DNA of 64,000 nt, taken from NCBI RefSeq assembly GCF_029784155.1, contig NC_073691.1, positions 136,879,255 to 136,943,254 of the forward strand. Reading direction: 5' to 3'. The stretch is from Uranotaenia lowii (taxonomy: Eukaryota; Arthropoda; Insecta; Diptera; Culicidae). The translations under genes and the position numbers were made by a program. Each line of letters starts with the position of its first letter. Position 1 is the stretch's first letter. The notes beneath the pieces were generated by a model, which saw nothing but the letters and a program-made list of their open reading frames with translations, did no database searches and was not told the origin of the DNA. This document shows positions 53,763 through 64,000 of the stretch, one piece after another.

Positions 53763-53930
53763 TTAGAAAAATTCATGTAGATTTACATGTTATAGCATGG
53801 GTAGAAAGGAATCGGGCGTTTACGTGTCAAAACACAATTTATTTCAAGTAAGTTTCCTTGAAACGAGCAGAATTATCACACATAAAATCCCGATAATTTT
53901 TTACCCATGCTACAACATGTAAATTTCCAA
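53763..53930. mobile_element. Hairpin MITE, copy 2 of a tandem pair
   Basis: Same layout as the first copy: TAGAAAAATTCATGTAGATT, GCATGGGTAGAAAGGAATCG and the inverse end TACCCATGCTACAACATGTA. About 22 bases separate the two, and a partial third start (TAGATTTACGTG) is at 53958. Confidence 0.7.
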
Positions 53931-56137
53931 CCAAATCCAATATTATTGTTTACAGTAGATTTACGTGTTTATTTCGATTTGAAAAATGTACGTGGGCATA
54001 AGATTTCTAATTACATTGAAAAACTCTCACATTTCTTGATTTTAAATCCTTTATTGATCATAAGATTAACCACTCGGAAGATTCAACAAAAATACAAACA
54101 CCATTTTGAACAACAACAACTGCGCATCGTTTTGGGACCCGTACGTCGAACAAATTAACTCGGAAGTTTGCATGCATTGCCATTGCCGCCATCCTAATCT
54201 AAGTAGTACGGAAATGCCATACAGATTCACTCGAACGGCTGCTAATTTGTTAGTCCGGGTATCGACCACTAGGAAAGTTGTTTCCAAATAAGCTGTCAAT
54301 AATGTATTTCAACCATTCCAGGTCAACTCATCCAACACCCGGCTGAGAGATTCCATTTGGGTGATATTTCCACTAAAAAAAGAATGGTTTAATTCCTAAT
54401 TTAACTCTACCGGATATATTCGTTACCTTTCCATTTCAATTAAGCTTGAAGCATTTTTATCTGAATCGTGGTATTTTCCAGCGGCCATTCGTGCTTTTCC
54501 TCGGGTCATAACTAAATTGGTTTATACGTCTGAATATGGTCGGTTTTGGTTCCAGGCTCCAATAGACAATACGGTAAATATTATGATTCTTCTCATTTCA
54601 GTAGATGTTGGCCCTCGAATTCAAGAGTCGTAACAAAATTTTCTGCCGGTTGCACGCATCTTCTTGACTATTCTGTTAGTAAATGATTCGGTTATTGTAC
54701 ATCATACTAAGTGTCCCTTAACAAACGACATCGTCGTCTGGAATCGCACCATTTTGATCGGTTACTGTAGCCTGAAATAAAAGGAAATCGCTTAATTATA
54801 TTCTGACTACAAATATTTTTGTCTAAGCCTCGAACCTGCAAACAGAACTCCCAGTCGATCCGTAAGCAGCTCCTGCGACAAATCGAAATCGGACACAGAT
54901 TTTGCGCTCCCGTTTTTTCATGTAATATAATATATTATAATTGTCAACTGTTCTCTTCGCTGACATTGTAATTCACTTTCTCGCCCAGCTCCTTGCGACT
55001 TTTTTTGACAAACCGATGCGGACTCAGTGATGCGTCACCATCTTGTACCCTTTGATTTCCTTGAAAACATCCTGCGACAACTTTACTTCCGGTTCCGTGA
55101 ATGGATTGCCTTCAATCCCTCCTTGGATCTAACTACATACTCGAATTCCTCTTCTACCACCAAATTGATGCTTACGCCGATTTTAACCAAATCACGCGTT
55201 TCTAATTCGGCCAAACATTACTTCGATGGAGGCAGCTTGGAATGATTTTATGAAGTCGCTCTCAGACCCACTCACTTCTTTCTTTTAGAATCAAATGCTA
55301 TCTGATGCTGGAACTGACTTATTCTGCTCAGTCGTAGGTATTTTCTAGGGCAGCATCAGAACAATCCGTGCATGCAGGTCTCGAGCAAAGTTCCATCGAA
55401 GTTTGGGCGGATTTGGTAATGTTTTCCAAAATGTAACACAGCTCACAGGCCGCTGTTGGGAGTAGGAGTGGAACAACGCAGAAGATATGGTTAGTATTGC
55501 CGGTCCCGCTAAAAATAAATTATTCTTTTTAATCGAATACCCAAGTAATACAAATAATTTCACTTACCTTGTTCACCATGTTCACTGATGTATCCAATAG
55601 TCGAATCTTTTTGAGGCTGATTGGAAGAAAATTGATCGAAAAAATCACCGCGAAAATCCACATCAAAATAAAATAATAACATATACTTTCATTTTAAGTA
55701 TCAATTTTTACCATAACCGTATCAAGCAATAATCTGAAACAAAAAAAGAAAGTCTTACAAATCGTATAAGATCAATTTAATGCGCGGATAAAAACTCTAA
55801 AATCAACCAATTTGAGAATATTGTGAAATAAAAAAAAAATCTAAATGAAATATTGAAATAAATTTCAGAATCATTCTCACCATAAAATGTAAACAACACT
55901 GAAAATTACTAATATCCAAATTAGAGAATCTTAACTCTTTTAAATATTGTGATAAAAGCAACACAGGTACCAGGTGTACTGATTCTCCGAAATGGTTTTT
56001 GAGATGGCAGACTGATTTTAGAATGCAGCTCGAAATCGACAGATTTATGAAAAAATGTTTTATTAAATGTACTGATTATTGATTCTTTGCAGCGTTGCAT
56101 ACTATTCTCATGTATCCAGTGGTTTATTGAAATAAAC
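53931..56137. other. Unassigned except for a possible decayed gene (54300-55560)
   Basis: See the separate pseudogene entry. Outside it, sequence is AT-rich with no recognised feature. 55560-56137 shows nothing. Confidence 0.35.
54300..55560 (-). pseudogene. Possible decayed multi-exon gene
   Basis: GC is raised and the minus strand shows protein-like pieces in changing frames: SDFIKSFQAASIEVMFGRIR (near 55250), VKIGVSINLVVEEEFEYVVR, EPEVKLSQDVFKEIKGYKMV, PHRFVKKSRKELGEKVNYNV, SVSDFDLSQELLTDRLGVLF (about 54850-54905), FVTTLEFEGQHLLK, then MTRGKARMAAGKYHDSDKNA and NITQMESLSRVLDELTWNG (about 54310-54370). Between the last two is an intron-like segment, GTAACG to TTTTTTTAG, of about 54 bases (54377-54430). 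Stops and shifts break every frame. I do not recognise the family. It may be a host pseudogene or an old element; the intron-like segment favours a host gene. Confidence 0.3.
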
Positions 56138-56140
56138 TGA

Positions 56141-56642
56141 GGGGCCGTTCAGATACCACGTGGACAGAAAAATGAGATTTTTGACCCCCTCCTCCCCCTC
56201 CGTGGACAAGCGTGGACATTTGGCAAACACCTACCCCCCCTCCCCGGATGTCCACGTGGACAAATTTGAAAAAGTTTTTATCATAAATACCTATAATTTG
56301 ACAGTTAGAAAACACCACTTTTTGCCTTTTTTGTAAAACCGAATAATAATTTCCTGATATATAAAAAAAATTAAAATTTTAAATTTCTTATTAATCATAT
56401 TTATCCCTTGCTTTCAAGTAGCTACTTATTGTTTAAACTTAAACTGGAAAGGTATGCCACTTTTAGACTTTGATTTAAACATCTTATGTTTATTCACCTT
56501 CAGAAAATATTTTGAAAGTAAGTATGTCCACGTGGACATGACCCAAACCCCTACCCCCCTCTCCGTGGACAAGCGTGGACATTTCCATACCCCCCTCCCC
56601 CCCCCCCCCCCTAAGTTGTCCACGTGGTATGTGAACGGCCCC
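56141..56642. mobile_element. CACGTGG-rich MITE, 3-bp target duplication
   Basis: Ends GGGGCCGTTCAGATACCACG and CGTGGTATGTGAACGGCCCC, inverted with a few differences. TGA flanks both sides (56138-56140, 56643-56645). A 3-bp duplication suits PIF/Harbinger. GTCCACGTGGACA and GTGGACAAGCGTGGACATTT occur in both arms. C-rich tracts follow, including a C-run at 56597-56611. Confidence 0.75.
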
Positions 56643-56645
56643 TGA

Positions 56646-59600
56646 TTTGTTTCTTTAATGTGTACTCTTTTTGATCAAACATAATTTACCTACTGCATTT
56701 TCAGTTACATTATCATTTGAACGATTATAAGAACTGAAAATGAACTTTCATCTTACGGTGATGGCTTTTCAGTGGTAATAGATGGAATTTTTTTTTAAAT
56801 CGGAATGGTTAGAGATTTTCTTGGTTTAATTTGAAAATTGATAAAAATTGGCAGCACCAAAATAGACTGTATGTAGAAAATGCTGTAGATTGCTGTAATT
56901 CTGTAAAATAAATATAAACTATGCATACATAATATTAAATATTTGAAAGGAGCATTATTTCAATCGCTAAACCCTCAGATCTGAGTCCTCTATAACTCAA
57001 TTTTACCAAAATAAAACCCACTTAACGGAGAAAGATGCCTTTACACACATCTGAGTAATTGCTCGTTTCACGACAACTGAATCTGGCTTACTCAAAATGT
57101 TCGAATGGTTTTGGAGCGGTTTCTCACATTTTCTTTTGAAATATGGGTTTTAAGTGAAAATTTTAGCCCTAACATTTATATTTTCCAAAAGTAACTTATT
57201 ATTTTAGAATCCTCTCAGTTGTTGTTTTCTTTATCCATACTACTATGCATTTGGATTGAATTCCAAGCACTTCGACGAATGTCTAAGAACCAATTTATAT
57301 GAATAAACTATTTGAATTTTGAAACAAATAGAAAAAAATACTAAGCTGTTTTTCCGAACCATCTCACCAATGTTTTTTTTATTCCTTTCTAAGACCTGTC
57401 CATACTTCAATTGTGTTTAATGCTTATTTTAAAGGGTTTTTTCAATAATAATTTGATTTTCTTATTCACTTTTTCGAATTGTTTTATTGACCAAGTCGCG
57501 CATAACTCCTGCGAACTGAATAACAAACATGTATGTAGGTATGTATATGTAATTCACAAATTTCTAGTTGTTGGATTTTTTTTAATTTTCCAAATGATTG
57601 ATGATTAAAATTCATCACTTAAAAATTTAATTTCCGTTTATAAAGTTTTATTGTTTTAAATTCTATCCAATTCCATATTTTGTGTAAAATTTCAGTTTCG
57701 GAAAACAAAACCACATTTGACCATTTGAAAGTGCATTTGATCAGTTAAATGCAAATTTGAGAACGACGGTTTAATCGTATCATAAATTGACAGTGCCACA
57801 GGCGCAAAGTATTTGGATGTACACCAGGCTAGAATTTCCTATGACTGGATCTGTATTGTCTAGCTAGACTAGATAATCTGTTAAAAGTTTTTAAAACTTA
57901 TGCATAAATTATGAATTCTTATTAAATGAATTATAACATATTTGTTAATCATATTTTTTTCTATTCTTTGTAGTATATAAACACAATTTTATGCTTTCAT
58001 TCATTCAAGAAAATTTTAAGACAATCCCATACAATTTTCCGAGCTATTACGAATACATGCACACGATGGAGAACTGCTTATACCTGTCTGTTTGATTACC
58101 TATCAGTACTGTCGGTATTGGTATAGTTTTTTTTCATCAACAATTTGTTTCTATAGAATTCTAGAAGTAAACTTTTTGCACCATAATACGTTTAAGAAAC
58201 TTTCAACGAGCGGCAAAAGTGAAAACCTGAATCCTAAGAAATGTAATGCCTTCCAAATTCCAGTGGGTTGATCCCAACACATCAATTCGTTTACTACAAA
58301 TCAGGGAAATACATGGAGAAATGGAGGAAACTATGCTACTGCCGGAAGTTTTAAAATATCGGAATGTTATGTTACTGGTAAGTTTTCAAATCATTAGGTC
58401 CAACGAGTATAAATCACTTATTGATCCAAAGAAGGATCCTAAGGAAACTGAGCTTAAAAAATTTACAATTTTATCATTTACTTAATTCTGTTAAAAATGT
58501 TCATCTTATGGTAGGTAATCTAATGAACCTAGTAAATTGTTAAATTCTCAGATTAATAGCATGCTAAATATAAACCGATATTCAGAAATACCCAGTAAAT
58601 AGTTTTTCTTTGAGCTTACTGTTAGAACAGGATACTGAAGGGATTAAATTGTTTTGATTGGCAGAATCCGCGAAAATCATGTGTTCCAACCCCACTCGTT
58701 TTGCTTAGTAAAGTTGATCGTTATCCACTTCCGGTAACATTTTTGGTGGCAATCTGAGTATTTGTTTTCCTGAAATATCCACGCTGGAACACATAAAGAA
58801 GCAAATGTTTATAAAAGTATTTATTCTTCTAATAAATTATCTTACTTAACAAAACGTTGTCGTCACACATATCTTCAAAAGATTGTTTTTTTTTTTAACA
58901 TTTCAATCCGCTTCCAGTTTTTCTCGATTGAATTTTAAATACGATGAGCGCAGCAAACTTTTCTCCAGTTGAGTTTTGGATCTTCTTCCAAAGGTCCTTC
59001 TCCACAGTAGTTGATACAGACTATAATGATTTTTCCAAACATTCATATCAAATGTTTAAATTACAGCATCCTTTCTTCACTCACTTCACATTTAACTGTG
59101 TATTTATGTAGCAGGAGATAAAAATTATTTGCTTTTTCACCGCGAGGAACTGTTCTCGACTGAACTCAATTACAAATGGCAGAAACTTTGTCAAATATTG
59201 GAATGACATGTAAATTATTTTGCATGCAAAGACATGTGATTTGGTCAACACGTAATGCCATCTAAAATTACTTGATTTTATATGTATAGATACTTGAATG
59301 CGCATTTCACGATAACGAATCACAGAATTTTACATGATTTTTCAAGAAGTGCTGAAAGAGTGATTGAAATGGTAAATTTACATGAAACGTAATAGTACAT
59401 TTTTTTAACTGTGCACGTTTCCCCACAGTTTTTCAAAATTGAATAAAAATACTTTATTTTAAAACAGTCAGTACTCGGGAATTCAGTGTATTCAAAAAAT
59501 AAAAAAATGCCTGATGATTCTTTAAAAATGTAGAAAACCTTTCCATTTATTGTTTTTTTCTTTTTATCTTTTATAACAAAAAAGTTATGAAGCAAAGAAA

Positions 59601-60116
59601 AGAAGTGGCCCATGATACCCAACTCTTCCCTACTTTATTTGGAAAGCTGATAAAAAGAAAATCTGAAGACCGGCGCAAACCCGTCAGATAATAAAAAAAA
59701 TCCCCTTATCTTACATTAAAAAAATACGAATCAAACAATATTTTATTTTGATTTTGAACGATACAGGTTTTTAACATTATGTTCATTGTATGATAAAATT
59801 AGTCCGTACAGCACAAACTTCAATATTAAAACGGTCTAACAAGCCACTTGTTTAGAAAAAAAAAATGCAAAACCAGTCATTTTGGTAAATAAATAATACA
59901 GGGAAACAGCATTTTTGGAGTTTATTTTTCAATAACTGAGTAAAATCAATCTTTGATAACTCATAAATTAAACCAACCTACGTGGTTTTAAATCTATAGC
60001 TTCAGAGATATAATGTTCCAAAAAATGAAGAAAAATGAAGCTATTAAAAAAAAGACTAAATCAAAAACAAGAACTATTTTTTAAACCTTGATATTGAAAA
60101 TTTCAACTTATTTTTC
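56646..60116. other. Long AT-rich stretch, no gene supported
   Basis: Scattered short frames only. The 79-codon frame at 58246-58485 contains a perfect donor-like GTAAGT at 58378, but nothing identifies it. On the minus strand 58900-59040 gives SLYQLLWRRTFGRRSKTQLE and SSYLKFNREKLEAD, which looks vaguely protein-like but matches nothing I know. Confidence 0.4.
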
Positions 60117-61193
60117 AACTAGCTGACCCGGTAAACTTCGTTTTACCTTCTAAAGTATAAATCGTAATAAATGTTTAATTTCATCTACACGTCCTTAACT
60201 GCATTGTGCTCGCCAATAGATTCTTATGGAAATCGGGACTTCCTATCATCAAAAGTGAGATCCTTGAAACTATTATACAAACCATCTCTGACCCAAAAAA
60301 CCCTCGGATACCAAATTTAACTTCATTCCGACCGATCATTCATACGTGATGTTATTACAAAGAAAACGCCTCCATTTTTATATATAAGAAGATGTGAAGA
60401 AGAGATAACTTTGTATGGGGACCCCCCTTTCATAAAAAGTGAGATTCTTGAAAGTATTATACAAACCATCTCTGACCCAAAAAACCCTCGGGTACCAAAT
60501 TTCACTTCATTCCGACCGACCATTCATACGTGATGTTATCACAAAGAAAACGCCTCCATTTTTATATATAAGATGTGAAGAGATAATTTTGTATGGGGAC
60601 CCCCCTTTCATAAAAAGTGAGATTCTTGAAAGTATTAAACAAACCATCTCTGACCCAAAAAACCCTCGGATACCAAATTTCACTTCATTCCGACCGACCA
60701 TTCATACGTGATGTTATCACAAAGAAAACGCTTCCATCTTATATATAAAAATGGAGGCGTTTTCTTTGTGATAACATCACGTATGAATGGTCGGTCGGAA
60801 TGAAGTGAAATTTGGTATCCGAGGGTTTTTTGGGTCAGAGATGGTTTGTATAATACTTTCAAGAATCTCACTTTTTATGAAAGGGGGGTCCCCATACAAA
60901 GTTATCTCTTCTTCACATCTTCTTATATATAAAAATGGAGGCGTTTTCTTTGTAATAACATCACGTATGAATGATCGGTCGGAATGAAGTGAAATTTGGT
61001 ATCCGAGGGTTTTTTGGGTCAGAGATGGTTTGTATAATAGTTTCAAGGATCTCACTTTTGATGATAGGAAGTCCCGATTTCCATAAGAATCTATTGGCGA
61101 GCACAATGCAGTTAAGGACGTGTAGATGAAATTAAACATTTATTACGATTTATACTTTAGAAGGTAAAACGAAGTTTACCGGGTCAGCTAGTT
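60117..61193. mobile_element. Large palindrome of ~180-bp units (family B)
   Basis: The head ACTAGCTGACCCGGTAAACT at 60118 recurs exactly inverted at 61193. From the head inward on both sides run units with GTGAGATTCTTGAAAGTATT, CCATCTCTGACCCAAAAAAC, CGACCGACCATTCATACGTG and TTTTTATATATAAGA. The left side has three such units (starts near 60255, 60439, 60617), the right two. The centre is a hairpin at about 60730-60755 between CGCTTCCATC and AAATGGAGGCG. Units are nearly identical, implying recent origin. The class is unknown; heads and TATATA tails are shared with family A at 14263. Confidence 0.8.
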
Positions 61194-61386
61194 TTTATAT
61201 ATAAGAAGATGTGAAGAGATAATTTTGTATGGGGACCCCCTTTCATAAAAAGTGAGATTCTTGAAAGTATTAAACAAACCATCTCTGACCCAAAAAACCC
61301 TCGGATACCAAATTTCACTTCATTCCGACCGACCATTCATACGTGATGTTATCACAAAGAAAACGCCTCCATTTTTATATATAAGA
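61194..61386 (+). repeat. Extra ~190-bp unit of family B
   Basis: Directly abuts the palindrome: TTTTATATATAAGAAGATGT, GGGGACCCCCTTTCATAAAA, then the standard unit to AAAACGCCTCCATTTTTATA. It is in the same orientation as the left arm and may be the tail of a second, truncated copy into which the palindrome was inserted, or the reverse. Confidence 0.75.
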
Positions 61387-63135
61387 TTCTGCTGAAGACT
61401 GCAACCGTTTTGACTCATACTTTAAGAAATAGCTCAGAATCAATTTGGCTTAAAATTTCCTTAAAATTTACTCAAAATGTTCATTTTTTAACAGAATTGG
61501 GAAAATAGGCAAAAAAATACTCAATGATCAGCTATCCCGAAGACCGACTTTGACCTATTGTGACCTCTGAGAAAATATTGATGATTTCTTTTGGTTTGTT
61601 TGTTTTTTTTTTTTTTTTGTGTCAAATCTGCTAAAAGCGGCTATTATGACAAAATTTTAAAGTACATTTAAACTTAATTAAAACTATGATATTTTTAAAA
61701 CCATAAGTCAAATCGTTTCGTACTCTTCAACAAAGTTGTTAAATGAGTCAAAATCTTTAACATCGAATACTCAAAGAATTTTTTAATGATGCCAGAAATA
61801 TTGTTCGTTGGTTATCAAGAACTTCAACTTTTTCCACCAAATTTCAGAGATTTTTGAGTTTCGCTCTTTATTATTTTCGATTTTAACTACGCCTGCAGGT
61901 TTTTCCCAATTGATCGGCCGTTTTGTTTTGGTTTTGATTTTCGCCCTTTGGTCCTACACAAAAAAAAATTAGGCCGTTTTGTCACACACGGTCAACTCAG
62001 TTACGCTCAAGGTTATTAGATCACAAGGTTCTCTGACTCTGTCAGTAAGTAGGCGAGGAGAGTGCGGTAAGATTCAATGAGTTTGTTCGTAAACATTGGT
62101 AAATTTGCTTGAGCCGAGGGCTTTGTTGGTAAACAAACTCCACGAACTCCGCAGAAGCAAAATCAAAATGACTGAATCGGGAATTTCACATATCGTTACA
62201 CCTCCTATGTATACACACCTTGGTGACGCTTATTGGCCCTACACGAACAGAAAAATTAACCCTATTTTGAATAGGCGTAACTTCACGTTCCAACGAAAAT
62301 GCATCAACAGGAAGTTTCGCCCAAATGAATTTTATCAATTTTTTGAAAGTTTTAAGTGATTTTAGGATGATATCGCGTTTATTGGGTAAAGTGCAAACGC
62401 ATACATCCGTACATTTGGCAGTTTTTTTAGGCGTTGTATCTCTAAAACAAGAACATCTAGGCTAGTTCTGTGTTCTTGATTGAATGAAGGATACTGGTAA
62501 TTTGACTGGGATATTTTCCCCTTTTGTCTTCAGATCTAAGCCGAAATTCTGCGAATCGTTTCTTAAAACATTCATGCCAAGTTTAGGCTGACTTAGAGAT
62601 TTTTCGTTAAAATACGCGCTATAGGCTTTTGTAAAAAACGTAGATTTTTCTGGATTATTCAGTAAACGATTTCTAACGATGCGCTGTTTTTGTTTTTTTT
62701 TTTAGGTTATGATGATTGGTATTAATTATTGCACTTTTGAACTATTAGTTTTCTTTAAATATTTCAGCAACCAGTTACTTAGTTTAAACGAATGTTACAA
62801 AGTAGCAAAATGTCACTAATAAAACCAAAAAAAAAGCATTAAGGATTTAAAAAAATGCAGACACGTGAAAACTAAGTTCAAGTTATAAGAAATCAACGTT
62901 GTTTTTGTGATAAAGGAGGTCAATCCCCTAAACTTGGCATAATTTCAATCAAACAGAGAATTTTGAGTAGTTTTATAGGTTAAGCTTCCGGAAATAGAGA
63001 ACATCGACAAAAATAGCCTTGATTTGGAAAAGGAGTGATTAATAGTGTGTAACATATATGACCCACGTGGCGCCCTCAAAAGTCATTAACGGAAGACAGT
63101 GTTGCATTTTCTTCGAGTACAGTCTTCATTTGGGC
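61387..63135. other. Unassigned
   Basis: No feature recognised. A frame at 62096-62359 (87 codons) or its inner ATG at 62168 (CAAAATGACT context) has no motif, signal peptide or poly(A) signal that would support it. Confidence 0.4.
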
Positions 63136-63140
63136 TATTC

Positions 63141-63846
63141 CACAGCAGTTTAAAACGTGATCATGGCATTTTTGAAGGCTGAGATGTAAAAATATCGCAA
63201 TAGTATATTTTACAGTGTTTCATTATTTGAAAATGCGCATGTTTTGCTGTTAATTTTTTTCTGACCAATTAACCTAAAAGTGAGCTTATCAATGAAATTA
63301 CATACCTTCTCATAAAATATGATGAAAAGTTTCCCTTTCAAATGCATATGTTTTCGATTTCAAATGTAAGCAACCTTCAGAGATATCGATGCCTGAAAAC
63401 ATGCTTTATTATAAATAAAATTACTCGAAAATTACCATAAACCTTCATGGAAGAAACTTTATATCTTCAAAAAAGTTGTGGAGTTTTACAACTTTCACAA
63501 CTCTCTCGCGCAAAATGAGCCTAAAAACTCGCTCTAAAAAAGTTAAAAGCTTTCTTTGTGGTTTTTGAGTTTAATTTATGAAAAAAATTGCCTTGGTGTT
63601 TTCTACAGAGGTTTTAAAAATTGAATAATCTACATGTTTTACGAAGACGTCATTGTAATTAGAAAAAAAACTAAAAAAAGAAAAAATTACCTCACTTTAA
63701 GGCGAATTGATCAGGAAAAAAGTAACAGGAAAACATGAATATTTTCAAGTAATGTAACATTGTAGAACAAACTTTTGAAATGTTTTGACATCTAAGCCTT
63801 CAAAAAGCCCATGATCACGTTTTTCGAGTTTTAAACCACTACTGTG
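63141..63846. mobile_element. Transib-type palindromic MITE
   Basis: Left end CACAGCAGTTTAAAACGTGA and right end TCGAGTTTTAAACCACTACTGTG (last 20: AGTTTTAAACCACTACTGTG), flanked by 5-bp TATTC at 63136-63140 and 63847-63851. The arms match those at 21543 and 23950 with divergence: GTGATCATGGC, TTTCATTATTTGAAAATGCG, ACCTAAAAGTGAG on the left and the inverse on the right. No coding spacer remains. It is an older, internally deleted relative of the 21543 element. Confidence 0.85.
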
Positions 63847-63851
63847 TATTC

Positions 63852-64000
63852 GGAAGGTCGTTTATCCGCCCAAGCAACCAAAAGTCGCATATCTACTCGA
63901 ATGAAGGCTTTGAAAGTTATATATTGGCTGATAAAGAGAATCAACTGCCCAATTTCCTTTAGTGAATTATACGTGATCATGAAGGGGGGGGGGGGGGGGG
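63852..64000. other. Window end with poly-G run
   Basis: No feature. The last 17 bases (63984-64000) are G. A homopolymer of this length at the window edge may be a sequencing or assembly artefact. Confidence 0.6.

Noticed and set aside
58246..58485. Small gene with a donor splice site at 58378
   Set aside because: 79 codons with plausible composition and a GTAAGT, but no identifiable domain, acceptor partner or downstream exon.
60439..61139. Open frames of 60-120 codons in the palindrome
   Set aside because: The same frame recurs on both strands because the ~180-bp unit is repeated and inverted; there is no protein signature.
62096..62359. 87-codon plus-strand gene
   Set aside because: No recognisable content, no signal peptide, and nothing downstream such as a poly(A) signal.

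Overview
The window reads as AT-rich, intron-poor, repeat-dominated intergenic or heterochromatic DNA from an insect, most likely a mosquito or a related lower dipteran. The basis is the set of element families: Jockey-type LINEs, DD37E mariners, several TA-target and hAT-type MITEs, a tRNA-derived SINE and a Transib relative. The species assignment is inference. Nothing here looks bacterial or viral. I find one convincing host gene: a short secreted peptide at 19707-19973 with its own poly(A) signal. The rest is transposable elements, their relics, satellites and unassigned AT-rich sequence.

Layout. 1-7.5 kb: a hAT MITE with a perfect 8-bp target duplication (1106-1960), a TA-flanked foldback element with a tRNA-like sequence in each arm (4310-5517), and a decaying minisatellite (6475-7435). 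7.5-10.4 kb: a 5'-truncated APE-type LINE. 11.1-13.9 kb: a 12-bp-TIR element whose two halves carry tandem ~137-bp units in mirror orientation. 14.3-15.6 kb: an element made of six 143-bp units. 18.7-20.5 kb: a hAT MITE, the secreted-peptide gene and a relic of the 4310 family. 20.7-24.4 kb: a 1.3-kb DD37E mariner split by a 2.4-kb palindromic Transib (RAG1-like) derivative. 24.6-26.5 kb: an RTE-like LINE split by a SINE.

30.3-32.5 kb: a TA-flanked element with repeated GATCTTGAGCGG motifs and older relics inside. 33.6-38.2 kb: the longest RTE-like copy, cut by a second DD37E mariner, then a relic of the 143-bp-unit family. 38.5 kb: a small I-type LINE 3' end. 40.2-41.8 kb: a palindromic Tc1-type element. 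42.8-48.4 kb: a truncated Jockey copy and a structurally intact two-ORF Jockey, the latter inside an older LINE. 49.2-50.8 kb: a third RTE-like copy joined to a 4310-family end. 53-57 kb: a hAT MITE, paired hairpin MITEs, a possibly decayed host gene, and a CACGTGG-rich MITE. 60.1-61.4 kb: a large palindrome of tandem ~180-bp units. 63.1-63.8 kb: a second Transib-type MITE.

The nesting gives relative ages: LINE relics are oldest, then mariners, then Transib, SINE and hAT MITEs, with the intact Jockey young. The most notable theme is that at least five unrelated element types here are arranged as long inverted repeats.
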